Positions 1 to 4,991 of a DNA stretch of 6,287 nucleotides are shown piece after piece. Position 1 is the stretch's first letter; each line of letters starts with the position of its first letter. This DNA comes from an uncultured Ancrocorticia sp. (GTDB taxonomy: Bacteria; Actinomycetota; Actinomycetes; Actinomycetales; Actinomycetaceae). The notes under the pieces are model-generated. The model saw only the letters and a list, made by a program, of their open reading frames with translations. It ran no database searches and was not told the origin of the DNA. Both the position numbers and the translations under genes were made by a program. The stretch is taken from the NCBI GenBank assembly GCA_905373325.1, contig CAJPTB010000124.1, positions 1-6,287 of the forward strand, given 5' to 3'.

Positions 1-1372
1 CTTCCACAAACGGTGTTTGCCCCGCGCAGGCCACGCCGGCCACGCCGAAAGCTATCCGCGCGGCGGGCGCCCCGACCGGGATGCCCAGCGCCGCGCACAC
101 GATCCCCGCCACTCCCAGAATGGCGCCGAGGGCGACGAGGGCAAGGGCTCCGAACCGCGGGACCTTGGGGGTCTCGACCTTGCGAATCGTCGCGCCGATG
201 GTACGCCGGATCCTCTCCGGCTCGGGAATGACCTCGGTGACGGCCTCCTGCCAACGGTCGGGCAGTCCGGATCGAACGTGGGCGATCCAGGCGTCGCGCG
301 TCGCCACCACCATGGACGCCGCAGGCTGATCGGCGTTTGCGATGGCCGTCTGCCCCAGGCTGTAGCCGGCCTGGCGGAGGGACTGGACGACGGCGGGCGC
401 GCCGGTCGCCTCGTACAGCGAGCGGTTGACGCGCCTGAGGGCCTCGCCCCGAACATCCGGCTCACGCGTGCCGACGCTCACCGACAGGCGCCGCCTGATA
501 GCGTCCAGCTCGGCCTGCGCGGTGGCGACGACGGCCTCGGTTCCCTCGACGGCCTCGCGCAGCTTCGCCCGAATGGGCTCCAGGCCGATGCGGTAAAGCG
601 CCGACGTCGGATAGACGGGGACGTTCCCAAGCCCGTCGCGGTCAAGCAAGACCTTGACGTCGGCCAACAGGGTGTCGACGACGGATTCGGGAATGGTGTC
701 CACCTGGTTGAGGATGACGATCATGTGGTCGCGCCGCTCGCGCATGGCCGCGAGATAGCTTTCGTGGATGAGATGGTCGGCGTACTTTTGCGGATCGAGG
801 ACCCAGATGAGCACGTCGACCTGCGGAAGGACCTGGTCGACGAGGACCGAGTTTCCGATCTGCACGGAATCGTGGTCGGGCAGATCGAGGAGCACGAGGG
901 AATCGAGGTCGTGTTTGCCGGTCGTGAGGATCGAGTGGTAGTCAATCCGGCGCGAGGGGCGGACGCCTATCATGTCCAGCACGGCGTCGGCGTCGGCGTT
1001 CCACACGCAGGCGGAGGCCTCTTCCGTGGTCGGGCGCAGCTCGCCGGGATCGGCGAAGTTCAGCCCCGTTATCGCGTTGAAGAGCGTCGACTTGCCGCCT
1101 CCGGTTCCGCCCGCCAGAGCGGCCACTGTCACGCCGTAGCCGGCCCACGCGCGGGCCTCGACGGCCTGGAGCTCCTCGTTGGCGCGCGCCGCCACCCAGG
1201 GGTCGAAGGCGTCGCCTCCGGCGTCGATCGCCTCGCGCAGCTTCGCGATCCTCTCGGCCACCCCCCGCATGACCGGCTCTCGTGAAAGGGGGCTCTGCCC
1301 GTAGGCAGGGGTTGCCTCGAAAACGCCGTCGGGCTGCGTGGCGCCCGCGGAGTCCTGTGCGTGATCGTTCAT
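1..1372 (-). CDS. Membrane-anchored dynamin-like/TRAFAC GTPase, distal gene of pair (3' end beyond window)
   Basis: The minus-strand frame is open from ATG at 1372 to the left edge (457 codons, no stop), so the C-terminus is missing. All GTPase signatures are visible: G1 P-loop GTGGGKST (residues 89-96), G2 in RPTTEEA (113-119), G3 DLPD (163-166), G4 NQVD (222-225) and a G5-like TSA (256-258). A mostly alpha-helical region follows (about 265-400). Then comes a hydrophobic stretch starting near residue 406 (FGALALVALGAILGVAGIVC) and a second near 436-450, read as a transmembrane hairpin cut by the window edge. The start is fixed by AAGGAG four bases upstream and by the neighbouring stop 11 bases away. 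Proteins of this build (Era-like or dynamin-like GTPase domain, helical region, membrane hairpin) bind GTP and act at membranes. The process served here is not evident. It is co-transcribed with the GTPase gene upstream and probably partners with it. The GTPase call is firm; the dynamin-like assignment is less so. Confidence 0.85.
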   Translation of the reverse strand, partial: MNDHAQDSAGATQPDGVFEATPAYGQSPLSREPVMRGVAERIAKLREAIDAGGDAFDPWVAARANEELQAVEARAWAGYGVTVAALAGGTGGGKSTLFNAITGLNFADPGELRPTTEEASACVWNADADAVLDMIGVRPSRRIDYHSILTTGKHDLDSLVLLDLPDHDSVQIGNSVLVDQVLPQVDVLIWVLDPQKYADHLIHESYLAAMRERRDHMIVILNQVDTIPESVVDTLLADVKVLLDRDGLGNVPVYPTSALYRIGLEPIRAKLREAVEGTEAVVATAQAELDAIRRRLSVSVGTREPDVRGEALRRVNRSLYEATGAPAVVQSLRQAGYSLGQTAIANADQPAASMVVATRDAWIAHVRSGLPDRWQEAVTEVIPEPERIRRTIGATIRKVETPKVPRFGALALVALGAILGVAGIVCAALGIPVGAPAARIAFGVAGVACAGQTPFVE

Positions 1373-1376
1373 TCGT

Positions 1377-1382
1377 CTCCTT
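1377..1382 (-). promoter_or_regulatory. Shine-Dalgarno site of distal GTPase gene
   Basis: On the minus strand the junction reads TAATAAGGAGACGAATG. The upstream gene ends in a double TAA. The AAGGAG core sits four bases before the ATG at 1372. It decides the start of the distal GTPase and supports translation from a shared mRNA. Confidence 0.8.
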
Positions 1383-1383
1383 A

Positions 1384-2958
1384 TTACACCCGATCGCGGT
1401 ACTCGCTCGCCCGAAGGCGAAGCTGTCGTCCGTTGCCCACCGGAATCTCGTCTAGTACCGAAGTGTATGCGTCGACGACCCGAGATATGCCATCCTCCAG
1501 GCGGACGGCGAGGGATTCCCTGGCCGGACGAAGCGCCTCGCCGAGTCCTACGGTGCGCAGCGCCTTCTCAGCGCCGTTCACTCCGCCGGCCGCAGAGCCG
1601 AGCAAAGCGGCCGTCCCTTCGCGCGTGAACCAGGGGTTTTCAGCCACCGCCGCCACCGCCTTAGCAAGATCCTCCAACCATTGCTCGACGACGTCTTTGG
1701 TGATCTCGGACGTATCGATCCTCTTGGCCGCCTCGTCGCGATACTCCTCGGTGTTGACCATGTCCTCCCGCCAGCTCTTGTCGATTTCGCCCTGCAATGT
1801 GACGACTGCCTGGCTGAAGCCTACCTCTATGGCGCCGCGGACGCCTTCGAACACCGTCTTGGCGGCGGCGTCGCGCTGAGGCTTTTTGCGTCCGTCCGAA
1901 ACCCGCGGCTTCTCCCCGGCCACGAGGGAGTCCAGCACGCCGCCCGTCGAGGCGAAAGTCAGCCACGACGTCGTCGGCGCGCCCTGGCCGTATCTGCCCG
2001 AGCGGGCGTTCGAGGCAAGTTTCGACATCGGCTGCTCGGCCTCCGCCTTCGCCCTGTCGGCCAGGCTCTGCACCGAGTTCGCCTGCATCTCGACGGCCTC
2101 CGACAACTCGATGAGCTGGCGGCGCAGATCGGGCAGCATCGCGTCGCTCATCTTCTCGACGAGGACCTCGCCGACCCTCGTGGAGGCGATGACGTGGAGC
2201 CAGTCGCGGATCTCCGTGACGTCGTCGGGGTCGAGGCGCGAATCGCGCGGCCCGGCGTCGGGCACAATGAGGAGCGGAACCTCGCCCATATCGACGGCGT
2301 CGAGCCTCTCCGTGAGGTCCGCTCGGATCTTCGGCAGGGCCTCGAGGGAAACCCGGTTGAGCACTACGGCGGTGCTCATGCCGCGCTCGTTCGCATCCAC
2401 GAGGGTCTGCCACGCGAGGGCGTCTCCGTACCGCGAGGCGGTTGTGACGAAGAGCCAGAAATCGGCGGCGTCGAGCAATCGCCGCGAGATTTCGCGGTTG
2501 TTCGCGTCGACGGAGTCCAGGTCGGGGGCATCGACGAGAATGAGTCCGGGAATCGCCTTGTCGGTGACGACGACGCGGCCCATCTCGGCGATCGCGTGGT
2601 CCTCCATGACCTTCGTGTCCTTCGGGTGGACCGATATGACCGGCGTGCGCGTCGTCGGGCGGATGACCGACGCCGGAGAGATGTCCTCCCCCAGCAGCGA
2701 GTTGAATATCGTCGACTTCCCAGCGCCGGAGGATCCGCCGAGAACCGTCACGGTGGGAAGCCCGTCGGTTCTCAAGTGCGGAAGGATCCTCGCAGCCAAC
2801 TGTGTGCGCAGCCGTTTGCGCGCGTCGTTCAACTGCATCGATCCGGGAAGATCGAGCGGCAAACGCGCGTTGTCCAGCGCCGAGATCGTGCGAGCGATGA
2901 GGCCGGCAAGGTCGCTTCGGTTGTGCGGTGTCTTCACTCGTTCATTATCGGCCATCAT
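1384..2958 (-). CDS. Dynamin-like/TRAFAC GTPase, promoter-proximal gene of pair
   Basis: This is a complete 524-aa protein. A roughly 65-residue helical lead-in is followed by a GTPase domain: strand TVTVLG and P-loop GGSSGAGKST (74-83), G2 threonines in RPTTRTP (100-106), G3 DAPDLDS (143-149), then the hydrophobic strand FWLFVTT (167-173). The position of G4 reads NRVS (201-204), lacking the aspartate of (N/T)KxD that recognises guanine. Residues about 265-310 and 360-440 are charged and probably helical or coiled. No convincing transmembrane segment is seen, so it should be cytosolic or peripheral to the membrane. It ends in tandem TAA codons, 11 bases before the membrane-anchored GTPase. 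Two ATGs abut at 2958 and 2955; neither has a good ribosome site. Side-by-side dynamin-like genes occur in actinobacteria (Streptomyces DynA/DynB, mycobacterial IniA/IniC), and I infer a similar partnership. Orthology to either pair is not shown. Confidence 0.85.
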   Translation of the reverse strand: MMADNERVKTPHNRSDLAGLIARTISALDNARLPLDLPGSMQLNDARKRLRTQLAARILPHLRTDGLPTVTVLGGSSGAGKSTIFNSLLGEDISPASVIRPTTRTPVISVHPKDTKVMEDHAIAEMGRVVVTDKAIPGLILVDAPDLDSVDANNREISRRLLDAADFWLFVTTASRYGDALAWQTLVDANERGMSTAVVLNRVSLEALPKIRADLTERLDAVDMGEVPLLIVPDAGPRDSRLDPDDVTEIRDWLHVIASTRVGEVLVEKMSDAMLPDLRRQLIELSEAVEMQANSVQSLADRAKAEAEQPMSKLASNARSGRYGQGAPTTSWLTFASTGGVLDSLVAGEKPRVSDGRKKPQRDAAAKTVFEGVRGAIEVGFSQAVVTLQGEIDKSWREDMVNTEEYRDEAAKRIDTSEITKDVVEQWLEDLAKAVAAVAENPWFTREGTAALLGSAAGGVNGAEKALRTVGLGEALRPARESLAVRLEDGISRVVDAYTSVLDEIPVGNGRQLRLRASEYRDRV

Positions 2959-2972
2959 TAGACGTGAGTAGA
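2958..2972 (-). promoter_or_regulatory. Possible -10 and leaderless start of GTPase operon
   Basis: Minus-strand TCTACT (2972-2967) matches the -10 consensus at four of six bases and ends nine bases before the ATG at 2958. Transcription would start at or 1-3 bases before the ATG. No Shine-Dalgarno is seen ahead of either ATG, which fits a leaderless message, common in actinobacteria. No convincing -35 box is visible. This is the only plausible promoter position I see for the two-gene operon. Confidence 0.3.
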
Positions 2973-3015
2973 AGTCACTCGCCCAACAGTTGACCTTTTA
3001 AACCAAGAACTCCTC

Positions 3016-3122
3016 TGCACGCTGCCGTCGGGCGGCGCTCGACGCAATTCATGAGCTTCACCTCACCCGCTGAGCGAACTTCGCCCTGGGCGGCTCATGA
3101 GCTTCGCCCCAGACAGCGTGCA
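3016..3122. repeat. Nested imperfect palindrome in divergent intergenic region
   Basis: Four inverted pairs nest inside each other: TGCACGCTG (3016-3024) with CAGCGTGCA (3114-3122); GGGCG (3030-3034) with CGCCC (3105-3109); TCATGAGC (3049-3056) with GCTCATGA (3093-3100); and an apex GCGAA-C-TTCGC (3074-3084). A direct repeat TCATGAGCTTC also occurs at 3049-3059 and 3095-3105, and CTGGGCG/CGCCCCAG (3086-3092/3105-3112) offers an alternative fold. No reading frame or known RNA family is recognised, and no target-site duplication flanks it. It lies about 60 bases behind the GTPase start and about 65 bases ahead of the tRNA. It could be a structured RNA, a regulatory site or a decayed repeat. Confidence 0.5.
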
Positions 3123-3150
3123 CGGCATGCGAGCCTCCCCCGGCGTCCGG

Positions 3151-3192
3151 TACATTTGGTGCGCAAGCCTCTACATTCGGCGCGCAAGCCTC
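3151..3192 (+). repeat. 21-bp tandem duplication reaching into tRNA-Arg 5' end
   Basis: Copies at 3151-3171 and 3172-3192 differ at only two positions (T/C at 3157/3178 and at 3160/3181). Each starts with TACATT and ends in GCGCAAGCCTC. The last five bases of the second copy (GCCTC) are the first five bases of the tRNA. The array therefore duplicates the tRNA's immediate 5' flank, including a TACATT hexamer that resembles a -10 box. Confidence 0.85.
3172..3177 (+). promoter_or_regulatory. Possible -10 box of tRNA-Arg
   Basis: TACATT matches the -10 consensus at four of six bases and ends 11 bases before the mature tRNA, which would give a leader of about four bases. GGTACA at 3149-3154, a weak -35 match sharing only ACA, stands 17 bases upstream and straddles the start of the first repeat copy. 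The first copy's TACATT (3151-3156) is an alternative with a longer leader. Confidence 0.3.
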
Positions 3193-3260
3193 CATAGCTC
3201 AATGGATAGAGCAACGGCCTTCTAATCCGCAGGTTTCCGGTTCGAGTCCGGATGGGGGCG
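3188..3260 (+). tRNA. tRNA-Arg (anticodon TCT, reads AGA/AGG)
   Basis: This 73-base cloverleaf has acceptor GCCTCCA (3188-3194) paired with TGGGGGC (3253-3259, one T-G wobble), discriminator G3260, D stem GCTC/GAGC with loop AATGGATA, anticodon loop CTTCTAA with TCT at 3221-3223, a five-base variable loop, and T stem TCCGG/CCGGA around TTCGAGT. No CCA is encoded, so the tail must be added enzymatically. The anticodon stem ACGGC/TCCGC has only its three middle pairs in Watson-Crick form; A27-C43 (3214/3230) and C31-T39 (3218/3226) do not pair. All loop invariants are present, so I take it as functional. It serves a rare codon family in GC-rich genomes. Confidence 0.95.
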
Positions 3261-3270
3261 CTAAGCCCCC
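3254..3270 (+). other. Trailer hairpin overlapping tRNA acceptor 3' strand
   Basis: GGGGGC (3254-3259) and GCCCCC (3265-3270) form a perfect six-pair stem around GCTAA. The left arm is the tRNA's own 3' acceptor strand, so in the precursor it can pair either with the tRNA 5' end (six Watson-Crick pairs plus one wobble) or with this trailer. It may slow readthrough or affect 3' processing. There is no following T-tract. Confidence 0.5.
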
Positions 3271-3283
3271 GGGTCCGTCGACG

Positions 3284-3303
3284 GCGTCGGAGGCGTCCGA
3301 CGC
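3284..3303 (+). terminator. Hairpin after tRNA-Arg, possible terminator without T-tract
   Basis: GCGTCGGA (3284-3291) pairs perfectly with TCCGACGC (3296-3303) around the loop GGCG. It lies 24 bases after the tRNA and 66 before the orn start. No run of T follows, so it is not a classical intrinsic terminator, although T-less GC-rich hairpins are proposed terminators in actinobacteria. It could equally be a processing signal if tRNA and orn are co-transcribed. Confidence 0.45.
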
Positions 3304-3356
3304 ACGCGTGACGCCCATGGGTACCAAAAGCCGATAGCGCTTGCTCGCGCAGCGAG

Positions 3357-3369
3357 TAGGATACCCGTG
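3357..3369 (+). promoter_or_regulatory. orn start context: TAGGAT as -10 (leaderless) or AGGA as ribosome site
   Basis: TAGGAT (3357-3362) fits the actinobacterial TANNNT -10 pattern. Its end is seven bases before the GTG at 3369, so transcription would begin on the start codon itself. The same bases include AGGA (3358-3361), seven bases from the GTG, which could be a weak Shine-Dalgarno on a longer mRNA. Both readings favour GTG 3369 over the in-frame ATG at 3384, which has no ribosome site. No good -35 is visible. Confidence 0.4.
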
Positions 3370-4028
3370 TGAGCTACCGTGATATGAACAACCCCATCGT
3401 CTGGATCGATTGCGAAATGACCGGTCTCGATTTGGACGTCGACGAACTCGTCGAAGTCGCCGTCGTCATAACCGACTCCGAGCTGAATCCCGTCGACGAA
3501 GGGATAGACGTCCTCGTCCGGCCCAGCGACGCCGCCGTCGAGCAGATGGGAGACTTCGTGCGCCAGATGCACACCGCCTCGGGGCTCATCGAGGAATGGA
3601 AGAACGGCCTCACGCTCGAAGAGGCGCGCGAGCAGGTGCTCGCCTACATCCGAAAGCACGTCCCGGAGGCCCACAAGGCCCCGCTCGGCGGCAACTCCGT
3701 GGGAACGGACAAGGCTTTCCTCGAGAAGTACATGCCCGACGTCGTCGGCCACCTCCACTATCGCCTCATCGACGTCTCCTCCCTCAAGGAGCTCGCCAAG
3801 CGCTGGTACCCGCGCACGTACTTCGCGGCGCCCGAGAAGACGGGCAACCATCGCGCCCTGGGAGACATCTACGATTCGATCGACGAGCTCCACTACTATC
3901 GCGACGCGCTCATGCCCGCCGGCGACGGCCTGACAACCGACGAGGCGCGGTCGCTCGGCACGCGCTACGCGGGGACGACGGCGCGCCTCGTCGCCAAGGC
4001 GAACGCCGCCGGCTCCCCGCGCGGCTAG
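3369..4028 (+). CDS. orn: Oligoribonuclease (3'-5' exoribonuclease, DEDDh family)
   Basis: This 219-aa protein degrades 2-5 nt RNA oligomers (nanoRNA, including pGpG) to mononucleotides in the cytoplasm, the last step of mRNA decay. The DEDDh active site is complete: Exo I WIDCEMTGLD (D14, E16), Exo II around NSVGTDKAF (D114) and Exo III HRALGD (H161, D166). Other Orn hallmarks are FVRQMH (63-68) and YRLIDVSSLKEL (131-142). E. coli Orn is about 181 aa. The extra tail here (about 182-219, containing DEARSLGTRY and AKANAAGSPRG) is basic and flexible, and extensions of this kind are usual in actinobacterial Orn. GTG is chosen because it puts the short family N-terminus before NPIVWIDCEMTG and has upstream signals. 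It converges with the transporter operon, 30 bases away. Confidence 0.97.
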   Translation: MSYRDMNNPIVWIDCEMTGLDLDVDELVEVAVVITDSELNPVDEGIDVLVRPSDAAVEQMGDFVRQMHTASGLIEEWKNGLTLEEAREQVLAYIRKHVPEAHKAPLGGNSVGTDKAFLEKYMPDVVGHLHYRLIDVSSLKELAKRWYPRTYFAAPEKTGNHRALGDIYDSIDELHYYRDALMPAGDGLTTDEARSLGTRYAGTTARLVAKANAAGSPRG

Positions 4029-4040
4029 AGCCCCCGCGCG
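4018..4040 (+). terminator. GC hairpin at orn stop, possible terminator
   Basis: CGCGCGG (4018-4024) pairs with CCGCGCG (4034-4040). An alternative fold adds GGC-TAGA-GCC at the tip with a CCC bulge. The orn stop TAG (4026-4028) lies in the loop. There is no T-tract. Its place at the end of orn in a short convergent gap suggests a role in ending transcription, possibly in both directions. Confidence 0.4.
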
Positions 4041-4070
4041 ACTAGGAGCCCACCGCGACTAGAGGCTGGA
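4020..4070. repeat. Three 17-bp imperfect repeats with CTAG cores across convergent stops
   Basis: Units begin at 4020, 4037 and 4054, exactly 17 bases apart. They start CGCGGCTAG, CGCGACTAG and CGCGACTAG and then diverge. The CTAG of unit 1 supplies the orn stop on the plus strand. The CTAG of unit 3 supplies the ATPase stop on the minus strand (4061-4059). The array fills the convergent gap. Confidence 0.6.
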
Positions 4071-4991
4071 GCACCACTCCCCCGCGATCTCCTCGTAGGA
4101 GAAGATGTCGAGGAACTTTTTGGCCCGCTCGGTGGCCGGATGGCTGAAGAACTCCTTCGGGGCGCACTCTTCCACGACCTTGCCGGCGTCCATGAAGATC
4201 ACCCTGTCGGCGATGGCCCGGGCGAAGCCCATTTCGTGGGTGACGATCACCATCGTCATGCCGTCGCGCGCCAGTTCCAGAACGACGTCGAGGACCTCGC
4301 GCACCATCTCGGGGTCGAGCGAGGCGGTGACCTCGTCGAGAAGAAGGATCTCGGGCTTCATCATGAGCGCCCGAACGATGGCCACGCGCTGCTTCTGCCC
4401 GCCCGAAAGCTGGCGGGGGAAGGACTCCGCCTTGTCCAGCAGGCCCACGCGTTTGAGGAGCTCGCCGGCGCGCCTGGCAGATTCGGCCCGCTTCTCGCCC
4501 AGAACCTTCGACGGCCCCAGCAGGAGGTTATCCAGCACGTTCAAATGCGGGAAGAGCTCGTAGCTTTGGAACACCATCCCGATCCTTTGCCGCAAAAGAT
4601 TCCACGGCAGGGACTTGCTCGGGACTTTCTCGCCGTTGAACTCAATGACGCCGCCTTGGATCGGCTCCAGGCCGTTGAGCGTGCGCAGAAGCGTCGACTT
4701 GCCGCAGCCGGACGGCCCGACGACGACGATCACTTCGCCGCGGGCGACGTCGAAGGACACCCCGTCAAGGGCCGTGAAATCGCCGTCGTAGACCTTGACG
4801 ACGTCGCGCACGGACAGGGCCGGGGTGCGCCCCGCCTCCCCTTTGTCGGCTGAGGTCGCTTCCACGCGGGCGGCGTCGCGGGCAGCCTCGCCGGGAGAAG
4901 GCGCATTGCCAGGAGAAGACGCATTGCCAGGAGAAGGCGCGTCGGTGTCGCGGTCGGCCTCGCTGCGAGGGGGGATGGTCGAATCGGTCAC
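4059..4991 (-). CDS. Polar amino-acid ABC transporter, ATP-binding protein
   Basis: This 310-aa cytoplasmic ATPase powers the permease pair encoded just upstream. The ABC domain spans about 58-300: Walker A GPSGCGKST (92-100), Q-loop FQSYELFPH (Q142), signature LSGGQKQR (195-202), Walker B ILLLDE (215-220), D-loop SLDPE (224-228) and H-loop THEMGFA (H252). FQSYELFPHLNVLDN and the VTHEMGFAR block are typical of the GlnQ/GluA/HisP group of polar amino-acid importers. GTG at 4991 overlaps the permease stop as GTGA, giving a 4-bp coupled overlap, with a weak GGAAG eight bases upstream. Family members are about 240-255 aa. The extra 57 residues at the N-terminus are rich in Pro, Ser, Gly, Ala and acidic residues, carry an internal six-residue repeat and are probably disordered. 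A later GTG start (residue 43 or 61) would give a standard-length protein but loses the coupling. The substrate (glutamate, glutamine, aspartate or similar) cannot be read from the ATPase. Confidence 0.95.
   Translation of the reverse strand: MTDSTIPPRSEADRDTDAPSPGNASSPGNAPSPGEAARDAARVEATSADKGEAGRTPALSVRDVVKVYDGDFTALDGVSFDVARGEVIVVVGPSGCGKSTLLRTLNGLEPIQGGVIEFNGEKVPSKSLPWNLLRQRIGMVFQSYELFPHLNVLDNLLLGPSKVLGEKRAESARRAGELLKRVGLLDKAESFPRQLSGGQKQRVAIVRALMMKPEILLLDEVTASLDPEMVREVLDVVLELARDGMTMVIVTHEMGFARAIADRVIFMDAGKVVEECAPKEFFSHPATERAKKFLDIFSYEEIAGEWCSSL
4890..4943. repeat. 18-bp tandem repeat x3 inside ATPase N-terminus
   Basis: Three in-frame 18-bp units (4890-4907, 4908-4925, 4926-4943) share GCC(A/G)GGAGAAG(A/G)CGC and differ at a few bases. 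On the coding strand they encode the six-residue repeats PSPGNA, SSPGNA and PSPGEA (residues 19-36). Copy number can change without a frameshift, so this is a candidate variable-number tract. Confidence 0.85.

Noticed and set aside
17..1285. Open plus-strand frame of 422 codons
   Set aside because: It lies antisense to the distal GTPase, whose minus-strand frame shows all G motifs. The plus-strand translation is Arg/Gly/Asp-rich with no recognisable domain, as expected of a GC-rich shadow frame.
1681..2971. Two long plus-strand frames (426 and 361 codons) opposite the first GTPase
   Set aside because: Both mirror the codon bias of the real minus-strand gene and contain no motifs or ribosome sites.
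3016..3122. MITE or insertion-sequence remnant
   Set aside because: The 9-bp terminal inverted repeats are not flanked by a target duplication (left flank AACTCCTC, right flank CGGCATGC) and no transposase fragment is seen.
3188..3260. tRNA-Arg as an integration (att) site for a mobile element
   Set aside because: No integrase, no direct repeat of the tRNA 3' end and no change of composition follow. The 21-bp repeat copies the 5' flank, not the 3' end used by most integrases.
3261..3893. Minus-strand 210-codon frame opposite orn
   Set aside because: It is antisense to a gene with a complete DEDDh active site and has no domain of its own.
4890..4943. CRISPR-like array
   Set aside because: The units are only 18 bp, directly adjacent without spacers, and in frame inside a coding sequence.
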